This document shows positions 17,102 through 25,228 of a DNA stretch of 64,000 nucleotides, piece after piece. The position numbers and the translations under genes were made by a program. The DNA comes from Odoribacter sp. (GTDB lineage: Bacteria; Bacteroidota; Bacteroidia; Bacteroidales; Muribaculaceae), in contig JAMPHZ010000009.1 in NCBI GenBank assembly GCA_023663145.1, forward strand, positions 21,681 to 85,680, given 5' to 3'. Every line of letters begins with the position of its first letter. The first letter of the stretch is position 1. A model generated the notes under the pieces. The model was not told the DNA's origin. It saw nothing but the letters and a program-made list of their open reading frames with translations, and made no database searches.

Positions 17102-17175
17102 AAGCCCGCACCAAAGGGGTATCGGCGCGGGACTTATGGAAATAAGGCTGTTTCTATTTACAGTCGGGCTTTTTT
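17102..17175 (+). terminator. Second weaker terminator-like hairpin
   Basis: AAGCCCG (17102-17108) can pair with CGGGCTT (17165-17171) followed by a T-run. The long interior may fold separately on GCCCGC/GCGGG. Possibly a backup terminator. Confidence 0.35.
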
Positions 17176-17232
17176 CATGAAGCCAGTAAAATGCCTATTT
17201 CGATTATTATAACACACCTCGAAACGATTTTG

Positions 17233-17263
17233 TTGAATGTTTCTTGTAAAAATATTAACTTTG
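17233..17263 (+). promoter_or_regulatory. Promoter of the TSCPD protein gene
   Basis: TTG (17233-17235), 20-bp spacer, TAACTTTG (17256-17263); 23 bases before the start codon. Confidence 0.75.
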
Positions 17264-17285
17264 CAATGTGAAATAATTTACTGCT

Positions 17286-17531
17286 ATGAAATTCCAATAT
17301 GTTACTAAAGGTACATGCTCACGCATGATTGATATAGAAATTGAAGATGGTGTGATCAAGGATGTGAAGTTCACTGGAGGATGTCACGGCAATCTTCAAG
17401 GTATAGGGGCTTTGGTAAAGGGTCAGAGGCCCGAGGACGTAGTGTGCAGGTTAAGGGGGATACGCTGCGGCGCAAAGGAAACATCCTGTCCTGACCAGCT
17501 TGCGCTCGCGCTTGATTCGGTAGGAAAATAA
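17286..17531 (+). CDS. TIGR03905-type TSCPD domain protein
   Basis: An 81-residue cytosolic protein made entirely of a TSCPD domain. The family motif is present near the C-terminus as ETSCPDQLALAL, with GTCSRMI near residue 10 and GGCHGNLQGI at ~31-40. Conserved cysteines at ~11, 33, 61 and 68 could hold a metal or act in redox chemistry. Related TSCPD segments occur at the ends of B12-dependent ribonucleotide reductases, but the stand-alone form has no assigned function. Its stop directly abuts the stop of the convergent membrane-protein gene. Confidence in the family is high, in function low. Confidence 0.88.
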   Translation: MKFQYVTKGTCSRMIDIEIEDGVIKDVKFTGGCHGNLQGIGALVKGQRPEDVVCRLRGIRCGAKETSCPDQLALALDSVGK

Positions 17532-18296
17532 TTACCGTCTGATATAGCGTGCGAGACCGTAAATATACCGGCCCACTCCGTTTTGGTAATCAAGTAACCT
17601 GTCGAACCATGAAAGTCGGCTGCTGAAGAACTTTACGGTCACTCCAACGAATATCATGGCAAACAGCGTGCCGGGGCCGACAACATTCATTAGCCAGCAT
17701 CCGAAGAATATGTATCCGAGCAATATTGCGATCATCACAAGCGTGGTATCAATTATGATCTTGGCTTTCGGGAACGGCATTCCGGACATCCGTGATATAG
17801 CAGCGGGTACACCCTCACCAGGCATTGTTATTGAGCCGCATCGGACCTCGAGCGCTATGCCGAACCCTAAAATGATGCATCCCGCGATCTGAAGTATCGC
17901 CTGGCCCGCTATGTTCGTAGAGGTCATTGATGCCGTTAGATAAAGGTTCAGGTCAAGCAGATAGCCAAATACTGTACCGACTATAAGTTGGAACAGTTGT
18001 ACGACTTCGAAGCGTTTTCTTAATATTATGATCTGAACTGCCACGAGTAGGCAATTCATTATATTGGTGTATTCTCCCACGGTGTATGCCGGAGCCATGG
18101 AGACATCTCCGGCCATTGCCATAGCCATGGGAATAGATGATATGACGCTGCTGCCAAGAGCTGACCGGATGGCAAGCGATACACCGAGTGTCATGATGAA
18201 CAGTGATATGAGGAGTAGGATGTGTTGCCATGCGAAAGCAACTGTTTTTTGAAGTGTAAGATGTTTTGATTTAATGTCAGGTGCAGATTCTATCAT
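17532..18296 (-). CDS. YczE/YyaS/YitT-type integral membrane protein
   Basis: A 254-residue inner-membrane protein with about six hydrophobic segments. The first helix, with LFIMTLGVSLAIRSALGSSVISSIP, is typical of the YczE/YitT-like (DUF6198) group: a small residue-rich helix followed by a Gly/Ser turn. A second characteristic stretch is GCIILGFGIALEVRCGSITMPGEGVPAAIS near the middle. Function in the family is not established. The gene is monocistronic and converges with zero spacing on the TSCPD gene; it is separated from the upstream peptidase operon by a GC-rich hairpin. Confidence 0.78.
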   Translation of the reverse strand: MIESAPDIKSKHLTLQKTVAFAWQHILLLISLFIMTLGVSLAIRSALGSSVISSIPMAMAMAGDVSMAPAYTVGEYTNIMNCLLVAVQIIILRKRFEVVQLFQLIVGTVFGYLLDLNLYLTASMTSTNIAGQAILQIAGCIILGFGIALEVRCGSITMPGEGVPAAISRMSGMPFPKAKIIIDTTLVMIAILLGYIFFGCWLMNVVGPGTLFAMIFVGVTVKFFSSRLSWFDRLLDYQNGVGRYIYGLARYIRR

Positions 18297-18330
18297 AAAT
18301 ATATCTAAATGTTTGACATGTCATAAAGAG

Positions 18331-18357
18331 CGGCCCCGTCTAAATAAAACGGGGCCG
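18331..18357 (-). terminator. GC-rich hairpin after the M13 peptidase gene
   Basis: CGGCCCCGT (18331-18339) pairs perfectly with ACGGGGCCG (18349-18357). It lies 23 bases past the peptidase stop. The U-tract on the minus strand is weak (CTCTTTAT). Confidence 0.7.
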
Positions 18358-18379
18358 GTTACTCTCAGAAGGGGACTTG

Positions 18380-20398
18380 TTACCAGATTACTACGCGATC
18401 AGTTTCGGGGCGGAACATGGGCTGTCCCTCGGTGATACCGAACGCTTCGAAGAATGGAGCGCAGTTGCGCAACGAGGCATTCACACGCCATCTGCCCAAG
18501 GAATGGGGGTCAGTCTTGGTGCGTTTGAGTATTTCAGCCTCACGTATATTTCCTGCCCATACGTTGGCATATGCAAGGTAGAAACGTTGGTCGGGTGTAA
18601 AACCGTCGATAACTGTTCCACCGGGATTGCCTTGCTGAGCCAACGCGTTGTGGTAGGCAGTATAAGCCACACGCAAGCCTCCTTGATCCGCGATGTTTTC
18701 GCCTAAGGTGAATCTGCCGTTGGCGTGTACGCCCGGTGCTACTTCAATGGCGTCGAACTGGGCTGCCAATGCGTCAGCCAGTGTGGTGAAGGCGCTTGCG
18801 TCGGCGTCAGTCCACCAATTCGAGAAGTTACCGTCTTTGTCGAATTGGCGCCCCTGGTCATCGAAACCGTGGGTCATCTCGTGGCCGATCACAACGCCTA
18901 TAGCACCGTAATTTTCGGCATCGTCGGCATCAGGATTGAAGTAAGGAGCCTGAAGGATTCCTGCGGGGAAACATATTTCGTTGGTGGTTGGATTATAATA
19001 AGCGTTTACAGTCTGAGGTGACATGTACCAACGGTCTTTATCGACGGGCTTACCGTAATCTGCGGTGTTCAGGTCGCTGTTGAATTTGATTGCAGCCTGA
19101 ACGTTCTGCCAGTACGATTTGGATGGGTCGATTGTGAGCGCAGTATAGTCGATCCACTTGTCGGGATAGCCGATTTTTACAGTGAAAGATGCAAGTTTTT
19201 CGAGAGCGCGTGCCTTTGTCTCATCACTCATCCATGTAAGGTTGGATATGTGCTGTCCGAGGGCCGTCTGGAGGTTCTTCACGAGGGTTGTCATCTTTTC
19301 TTTTGCTACGGGTGGGAAATACTCGGCTACATAAAGCTGTCCGAGGGCTTCCCCCATCATGCCATTTGGAACTGACAGGGCGCGTTTCCAACGGGGCTGC
19401 TGTTGTTTGACGCCTGAAAGGACCTTGGCCATCTCGAAGTTGGCATCAGTGAAGTCGTCGCTAAGGTAAGCGGCTGCATTTTGCAGGTATCCGGCAATGA
19501 GGTAATCGCGTATCGCTTTCTCGGGATACGTGCGTAGGATTTCGTTTACGGCCTGCAAGGATGCGGGCTGTCCGACTACTATGGTGTCGATGTCGTTGAT
19601 CCCCTGCTTAGCGAAGTAGCGCCGCAGGTCAACGGCGGGATACTTAGCTGCGATATCAACCATTGACATGGGATTGTAGCTTGCAGCAGGATCGCGTAGT
19701 TCCTCGCGCGACATGGCGGCCTTGGCGAGTTCCGTCTCTATGTTGATTACGTTACCCACGAAGTCGTAGGCGGCGGCATCATCCATGCCAATGAGGTTTG
19801 CCAGTGTGTGCAGGTAATTTCGGTAGGCCATCAGCACTTTGTTGGTGTTTTCGGAGTTTTCGATGTAATAGTCGCGGTCTCCGAGACCCAATCCTCCTTG
19901 CATCCAATACATGGTATTTTGGTCGGCATTTAGCATGTCAGCTTCCACGTATGTGCCGAAGAAACCGCTTAAGCCGGGCATTGTGGCAAGAAGGTCAACC
20001 ACTTCGTTACGGGTTGCGTTGCCTATGGCGAGCAGATCATCGCGGAGTGGGGCGTCACCTTCGCGGTTTAGGCGCACCGAGTCCATGCCCATAGCAAAAA
20101 GATCGGCTATCTTGCGGGCATTGGTGCCGGGAGCTTCGTTCTCGGCGTGCAGGCCCAGAACAAGGTCGTGAACCTGCCGACGGTTAAGTTCGCCAAGTTG
20201 GTCGAACGTGCCGAACCGTGAATATTCATCGGTCAGAGGATTAGCTTTCATCCAACCTCCGCAGGCGTATTCATAGAAGTCAGTACCCGGGGCGACTGTC
20301 GGGTCAAGGTTAGCTCTGTCAACTCCTCGCGGGGTCGAGGCTTGGGCGCCCATTGCAAGCATAGTGAATGCCATTGCTGTGATAAGGTTCTTTTTCAT
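18380..20398 (-). CDS. M13 family (neprilysin-like) zinc endopeptidase
   Basis: A 672-residue secreted or periplasmic metallopeptidase of the M13 (PepO/neprilysin) family, cutting oligopeptides. A signal peptide ends at GAQA-S (~20). The N-terminal M13 domain spans ~35-410. The zinc motif HEMTH puts ligands at His506 and His510 with catalytic Glu507, and the third ligand is Glu567 in GENIADQGG. The NAYYNPTTNEICFPAGIL substrate-side motif precedes them. The C-terminus FRPETDRVVIW is typical for the family. Its start lies six bases after the purF stop, so it is the last gene of the glnN-purF operon, an odd partner for two glutamine-metabolism enzymes. Confidence 0.95.
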   Translation of the reverse strand: MKKNLITAMAFTMLAMGAQASTPRGVDRANLDPTVAPGTDFYEYACGGWMKANPLTDEYSRFGTFDQLGELNRRQVHDLVLGLHAENEAPGTNARKIADLFAMGMDSVRLNREGDAPLRDDLLAIGNATRNEVVDLLATMPGLSGFFGTYVEADMLNADQNTMYWMQGGLGLGDRDYYIENSENTNKVLMAYRNYLHTLANLIGMDDAAAYDFVGNVINIETELAKAAMSREELRDPAASYNPMSMVDIAAKYPAVDLRRYFAKQGINDIDTIVVGQPASLQAVNEILRTYPEKAIRDYLIAGYLQNAAAYLSDDFTDANFEMAKVLSGVKQQQPRWKRALSVPNGMMGEALGQLYVAEYFPPVAKEKMTTLVKNLQTALGQHISNLTWMSDETKARALEKLASFTVKIGYPDKWIDYTALTIDPSKSYWQNVQAAIKFNSDLNTADYGKPVDKDRWYMSPQTVNAYYNPTTNEICFPAGILQAPYFNPDADDAENYGAIGVVIGHEMTHGFDDQGRQFDKDGNFSNWWTDADASAFTTLADALAAQFDAIEVAPGVHANGRFTLGENIADQGGLRVAYTAYHNALAQQGNPGGTVIDGFTPDQRFYLAYANVWAGNIREAEILKRTKTDPHSLGRWRVNASLRNCAPFFEAFGITEGQPMFRPETDRVVIW

Positions 20399-20404
20399 TA
20401 TGAT

Positions 20405-22297
20405 TTATTGTTTGCAGAATTTATCTTCATAATAGGAAATGAATGCTTCGTTGACTAACCTGTTCCCGCCTGCGGTAGGATAGTCTCCTGAGAAGTACCA
20501 ATCCCCAGGGTAGTCGGGGATAGCCTCATGTAGCCCTTCGAGACTTTGGTAAACGATATCCACAGTGGCCCGCGGAGCATGGGTGCTTTCTTCCACCAGC
20601 ATCCGGGCTATGCGCTGTGAGATTTTGGCTTCTGTGAACGGTTCATATATAGCTTTGACACAGTTCGTGCGTTCATGAACCGGAATGGACCGTTGCGCCA
20701 GGCAGTTGCGGTAAGTTTCTTCGATAACACAGGTGCGGCCTGTCTCCTGTAGCAGCGCTATGGCGGCGTGGAATGCTATGAACTGACTCAGCGACGACAT
20801 GTCAATGCCGTAGTAATCAGGGTATCTGACCTGTGGTGATGAGCTTACTATTATTATGCGCCGCGGATTGAGTCTGTCAAGTTGGCGCAGTATTGATTCG
20901 CGCAGGGTGGTGCCGCGCACTATGCTGTCATCAATGGCTACAAGGGTGTCGACTTCGGGCTCTACGGTGCCGTATGTGACATCATAGACATGAGCTACCA
21001 TGTCGTTGCGCGACTCTCCTTCGGCAATGAATGTGCGCATCTTCACGTCTTTCACTGCAACCTTTTCCGCGCGGATATTGCGATTAAGGATGCGGAGAAG
21101 TTCGGCTTCGCTGAGTGTGCCGTCGGCTGCACGTCGGCGTATCTCATCAAGTTTACATTTGTTTAGTTTGCGCTCGAGTTCGTTGATCATGCCGAAGAAA
21201 GCGGCCTCAGCTGTGTTGGGGATATATGAGAATACAGTATGTTCAACGTCGAAATTGACCATCTTAAGCAGGTCGCTCACCAATGCCGCGCCGAGACGTT
21301 TGCGCTCGCGGTAAATGTCAGTGTCGCTGCCGCGGGAGAAGTAGATGCGCTCGAATGAGCATCGGCGGTTAGGTCCTGCCTCAAGTATGCGGCGCAGCTC
21401 AACGCGGGTTTTGTTATCGACAAGCAGGGCTTCGCCGGGTTGCAGTTCTTTTACATCGTTGATGCTGACATCTAAGCATGTCTGGATCACTGGGCGCTCT
21501 GAGGCGAGAACTATTATCTCGTCGTCAATGTAGTAGAATGCGGGGCGGATACCGTTGCGGTCGCGTAGGGCAAACATGTCGCCTGAGCCGGTGAAACCGC
21601 ACATAACGAACCCTCCGTCCCACTGTGGAGCTACATTTGACAGTACGGCTCCGAGGTCGAGGTTGTCTTCGATGGCACGTGCAAGCGCAGGATCTGCGAG
21701 CCGGTCGCGGAACTGCCGGTAGAGGCGATGATTCTCTTTGTCAAGTGCGAATCCTATCTGTTCGAGCAGTATGTTAGTGTCGCTGTATATGCGTGGGTGT
21801 TGCCCCGATGACACCACCTGTTCAAACATCTGATCTACGTTGGTCATGTTAAAGTTGCCGCATAGCATAACTGAGCGCGACGCCCAGTTGTTGCGCCGGA
21901 GCACCGGATGGGCATAGTTTATGCCGCTGCGCCCTGTGGTGGAGTAGCGCAGGTGTCCCATATACAGCTCGCCCAGGAATGGTGTGTATTCTTCAACCTC
22001 TCGGGAGCTGAGCGAATTTACATCGCGAGGTATCTCACTGAAGATCTTGCTGAATATTGCAGGGATGGCGTCTTTGCCCAAGGCTCGTTCGCGGAAGATT
22101 AGTTCGTGACCGGCGGGTGCATGAAGTTTCACCACACCCACTCCGGCTGCTTCCTGACCACGGTTATGCTGCTTCTCCATCATGAGGTAGAGCTTGTCAA
22201 GCCCCCATGTGTAGCTACCGTATTTTTCTTTGTAGTATTCAAGTGGTTTGCGCAGGCGCACCAACGCAACACCGCATTCATGTTTCAGTTGTTCCAT
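20405..22297 (-). CDS. purF: Amidophosphoribosyltransferase (long Bacteroidales form)
   Basis: A 630-residue enzyme that transfers glutamine amide nitrogen to PRPP, the first step of purine synthesis. The N-terminal glutaminase domain starts at Cys8 (KHECGVALV) after a 7-residue propeptide that would need removal to expose the nucleophile. HNRGQEAAG and GHLRYSTTG are class II amidotransferase blocks. The phosphoribosyltransferase domain has the PRPP loop VAIDDSIVRGTT (residues ~445-456). It is ~130-160 residues longer than E. coli PurF, with an insert around 370-425 and an extended C-terminus; I believe this long form is usual in Bacteroidales. Its start overlaps the glnN stop (TGATG), so translation is coupled to glutamine synthetase. 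A specialised amidotransferase paralog cannot be excluded. Confidence 0.88.
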   Translation of the reverse strand: MEQLKHECGVALVRLRKPLEYYKEKYGSYTWGLDKLYLMMEKQHNRGQEAAGVGVVKLHAPAGHELIFRERALGKDAIPAIFSKIFSEIPRDVNSLSSREVEEYTPFLGELYMGHLRYSTTGRSGINYAHPVLRRNNWASRSVMLCGNFNMTNVDQMFEQVVSSGQHPRIYSDTNILLEQIGFALDKENHRLYRQFRDRLADPALARAIEDNLDLGAVLSNVAPQWDGGFVMCGFTGSGDMFALRDRNGIRPAFYYIDDEIIVLASERPVIQTCLDVSINDVKELQPGEALLVDNKTRVELRRILEAGPNRRCSFERIYFSRGSDTDIYRERKRLGAALVSDLLKMVNFDVEHTVFSYIPNTAEAAFFGMINELERKLNKCKLDEIRRRAADGTLSEAELLRILNRNIRAEKVAVKDVKMRTFIAEGESRNDMVAHVYDVTYGTVEPEVDTLVAIDDSIVRGTTLRESILRQLDRLNPRRIIIVSSSPQVRYPDYYGIDMSSLSQFIAFHAAIALLQETGRTCVIEETYRNCLAQRSIPVHERTNCVKAIYEPFTEAKISQRIARMLVEESTHAPRATVDIVYQSLEGLHEAIPDYPGDWYFSGDYPTAGGNRLVNEAFISYYEDKFCKQ

Positions 22298-24489
22298 CAG
22301 CGGATAAACAAAAGTTCTCTATATTTGGGCAGAGGCCACATTTCGTTATCTACCATCAGCTCGAGCTTGTCGATGTGACGGCGTATTATTTCCATGGGAG
22401 GAACCACAGTGTCATGGTAAGCTATGGCCTTTTCGCGTTCTCCGCTGAGGCGGTTGGCGGCTTTGCGGGCGCTTATCATGCGGTCGGTCTCGGTCTTGAT
22501 AATATCCATGTGGTCGCTGATTTTCTCAATAGTCTCAAGGTCATGTGACACTATTTTGGCTCCTTTGACTCCTGGAAACAGCTCCTTTACTTTGACTACA
22601 TTGTCAACCAGTGCAGATTGGTAACGTGTGGCTACGGGTATCACATGATTGATGGCGAGATCGCCGAGCACGCGGGCTTCGATCTGCACTTTCTTCGTGT
22701 ACATCTCCCATTTTACTTCGTTGCGAGCCTGCAACTCTATCTGTGACAGCACACCTGTGCGGCCGAACATTTCCACCGAAGATGGCTTCAGGTAGTTGTC
22801 AAAAATGCGCGGAGCCGATGTCTCGCAGTCAAGTCCACGCCGTGCCGCCTCAGCTTTCCATTGGTCGGAATATCCGTTGCCGTCGAAGTGTATCGCTTTG
22901 GACTCACGGGCCAGGCGGCGGAGTTCTTCAAGTATCGCATCCTCCTGCGTCGTGCCTGATTTTGTCCTTGCTATTACGGCATCATGGAATTTGTTGAGCT
23001 GGTCAGCTACAGCGGCGTTCAGCACTATCATTGCACACGCACAATTGGCTGAGGAGCCTACAGCGCGGAATTCAAATCTGTTGCCTGTGAAGGCGAATGG
23101 GGAAGTGCGGTTGCGGTCTGTATTATCAACCAATATCTCTGGAATCTGTGCCAATCCGAGTGATACGCCCTCCTTGCGGGCTATGTCGGCAAGTTGAGCG
23201 GCAGATGAGTTCTCAAGACGTTCCAATATATCGGCTATTGCCTTACCTGTGAATATTGATATGATGGCAGGTGGGGCCTCATTGGCTCCGAGACGGTGAC
23301 AGTTGGTAGCACTCATGATAGATGCCTTGAGCAGTCCGTTGTGTGCGTGTACAGCAGCCATCACGTTGATTACAAAGGTGAGGAACTGAAGATTTTCCTT
23401 GGCAGTCTTTCCGGGTGCAAACAGCATGGCTCCGCGGTCGGTGCCGAGACTCCAGTTGTTGTGCTTCCCTGATCCGTTGATGCCTGCGAATGGTTTTTCG
23501 TGCAGAAGCACCCTGAAGTTGTGGCGGCGTGCCACCTCACCCATAAGTGTCATCAGAAGCAGGTTGTGATCGTTGGCGAGGTTGGTTTCCTCGAAGATAG
23601 GAGCGAGCTCGAACTGGTTGGGTGCCACTTCGTTATGACGCGTTTTGACGGGTATACCCAATTTATGTGCCTCTATCTCGAGATCGAGCATGAATGCCTC
23701 CACGCGTGATGGGATAGCGCCGAAGTAGTGGTCTTCAAGCTGTTGGTTCTTGGCGCTTTCGTGGCCCATTAGAGTGCGGCCGGTGAGCACAAGGTCAGGG
23801 CGTGCTGAGTAAAGGGCCTCGTCGACAAGGAAATATTCCTGTTCCCAACCTAAGTATGACTTTACATGCTTTACTTCAGGATCAAAGAAGCGTGCCACCT
23901 TGGTTGCGGCTATGTCTACGGCATTGAGGGCGCGGAGCAGGGGCGTTTTGTAGTCGAGGCATTCTCCGGTATACGAGATAAAGATTGTGGGGATGCAAAG
24001 TGTGCCGTCAAGGATGAATGCAGGCGACGATATGTCCCATGCCGAGTATCCGCGCGCCTCGAATGTGTTGCGGATACCTCCGTTAGGGAATGACGAGGCG
24101 TCAGGTTCCTGTTGAACGAGCAGCTTGCCTGAAAACTCTTCCACTATGCCTCCTTTTCCGTCAAGCTCCACGAATGCATCGTGTTTCTCTGCAGTACCGT
24201 CGGTCAGCGGGTGGAACCAATGGGTATAGTGGCGGGCGCCGTTGTCGACAGCCCACCGTTTCATACCGTCGGCCACGCCGTCGGCGAGTTTACGGTCGAT
24301 AGGACGTTTTTCTTCGATCGCTCTCACAAGTTCGTCGTAGATTGGCTTGGGCAGGTATTTATACATTGCCTGGCGGTTGAATACCGCTTTCCCGAAATAC
24401 GTGTCAGGCCGCTGGGCCGGTATCTCTACTGCAACGGCTTTGCGGTCGAAGGCTTCTTCGACTACTTTAAATCTCAAAGAGGTAGACAT
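22297..24489 (-). CDS. glnN: Glutamine synthetase type III
   Basis: A 730-residue cytosolic enzyme making glutamine from glutamate, ammonia and ATP; type III (GlnN) is the form found in Bacteroides and cyanobacteria. I choose the start at 24489 (MSTSLRFKVVEEAF) over the upstream frame start at 24552 because it gives the normal length and N-terminus. Catalytic-domain blocks are NGSGKHNNWSLGTD, GANEAPPAIISIFTG, FEFRAVGSSANCA and WEQEYFLVD. A long C-terminal helical region (~590-730) is typical of the type. It leads an operon with purF and an M13 peptidase. Its ~160-base leader holds a terminator-like hairpin that suggests attenuation. Confidence 0.95.
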   Translation of the reverse strand: MSTSLRFKVVEEAFDRKAVAVEIPAQRPDTYFGKAVFNRQAMYKYLPKPIYDELVRAIEEKRPIDRKLADGVADGMKRWAVDNGARHYTHWFHPLTDGTAEKHDAFVELDGKGGIVEEFSGKLLVQQEPDASSFPNGGIRNTFEARGYSAWDISSPAFILDGTLCIPTIFISYTGECLDYKTPLLRALNAVDIAATKVARFFDPEVKHVKSYLGWEQEYFLVDEALYSARPDLVLTGRTLMGHESAKNQQLEDHYFGAIPSRVEAFMLDLEIEAHKLGIPVKTRHNEVAPNQFELAPIFEETNLANDHNLLLMTLMGEVARRHNFRVLLHEKPFAGINGSGKHNNWSLGTDRGAMLFAPGKTAKENLQFLTFVINVMAAVHAHNGLLKASIMSATNCHRLGANEAPPAIISIFTGKAIADILERLENSSAAQLADIARKEGVSLGLAQIPEILVDNTDRNRTSPFAFTGNRFEFRAVGSSANCACAMIVLNAAVADQLNKFHDAVIARTKSGTTQEDAILEELRRLARESKAIHFDGNGYSDQWKAEAARRGLDCETSAPRIFDNYLKPSSVEMFGRTGVLSQIELQARNEVKWEMYTKKVQIEARVLGDLAINHVIPVATRYQSALVDNVVKVKELFPGVKGAKIVSHDLETIEKISDHMDIIKTETDRMISARKAANRLSGEREKAIAYHDTVVPPMEIIRRHIDKLELMVDNEMWPLPKYRELLFIR

Positions 24490-24557
24490 AATAATTGTAT
24501 ATATTGGAACTTTTGTGGCTAATTGGCAATGACTTGTTTCCCATGGCGTCAAGCAAC

Positions 24558-24615
24558 AAAAAACGCGTCAAAATGCATTGACCGGCTTTTACCGGCGACC
24601 TCGCATCTGTGACGC
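24558..24615 (-). promoter_or_regulatory. Terminator-like hairpin in the glnN leader (possible attenuator)
   Basis: In the minus-strand leader, GCGTCA (24615-24610) can pair with TGACGC (24570-24565), with inner ATGC/GCAT and CCGG/CCGG pairings, directly followed by six T (24563-24558). It lies between the predicted promoter and the glnN start, so it could cause premature termination of the glnN-purF operon. Confidence 0.4.
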
Positions 24616-24656
24616 ATTGTGAAATCAGGAATATAGTCCATTGTTATAAAGATGCG

Positions 24657-24664
24657 CAAAGTTA
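24657..24664 (-). promoter_or_regulatory. -7 element of the glnN operon promoter
   Basis: TAACTTTG on the minus strand, a full -7 match. A CTG at ~18 bp upstream may serve as the -33 box. The predicted leader is ~160 bases. Confidence 0.55.
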
Positions 24665-24898
24665 CAAAATTTATCGCACAGGCAGGCGTTATTAACAATA
24701 ATTCACACGTATTAATCACCGATCATGTTTTTGGAGGATTCGGCAGTATGATATGTGCATTATTTATACTACAGATTTAAATGGCGAGTAACCCTATCCA
24801 TTCTGCACTACATCTAAAATACCGATGTCGCACTATACAATGAGACGATATTTCCCTGAGATTACAGATCCGCATTGTTCATGAGGGTGGGGATGTAG

Positions 24899-25219
24899 AT
24901 CTGCAAAGTTGCCTATCGCTATGAACGTATCAGCTACGATAAAGAGGGCATTCAGAATATGATGCTCCGCGAAGAAGCGATGATGGTAGGTACACAACAA
25001 GAGCAAGACAACATCAAGCGAATGGTTGTCAAAACGGAGCGGATCCGGCACGCTGAACGCACCCATACCTACTTCTGCCCCTCAGACAACTGGACTCCCG
25101 AATCCAAATCAGTTTGGCAATCATCAATTTGGATTCTAACCATACTATCTCAAGATAATATATCCTCAAATAGCAGTCAGCCCCCGACTTCACGCCGGGT
25201 GCTGACTCTTTTAGTATGA
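24899..25219 (+). pseudogene. Possible remnant of a plus-strand gene, unrecognised
   Basis: From an in-frame TAG at 24896 the plus strand stays open to 25219, reading CKVAYRYERISYDKEGIQNM and onward through an Arg/Glu/Lys-rich stretch (QQEQDNIKRMVVKTERIRHAERTH), with no ATG before 24959. The first ~60 residues have a protein-like composition; beyond SDNWTPES the sequence looks random. A plus-strand terminator-like hairpin overlaps its end. This may be the tail of a decayed gene, or chance. I do not recognise the family. The rest of the 24665-25228 gap holds nothing else I can support. Confidence 0.3.
25175..25212 (+). terminator. Hairpin with short T-run downstream of the outer-membrane barrel gene
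   Basis: AGTCAGC (25175-25181) pairs with GCTGACT (25201-25207), with inner CCCG/CGGG. TTTT follows on the plus strand. It may end transcription in either direction, including that of the minus-strand barrel gene that stops at 25229. Confidence 0.6.
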
Positions 25220-25228
25220 GAAGCTGTT

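Noticed and set aside
24833..25066. 77-aa minus-strand ORF in the gap upstream of glnN
   Set aside because: Composition is His/Cys/Leu-rich and unlike the neighbouring proteins. The opposite strand has the more protein-like reading; no promoter or start context.
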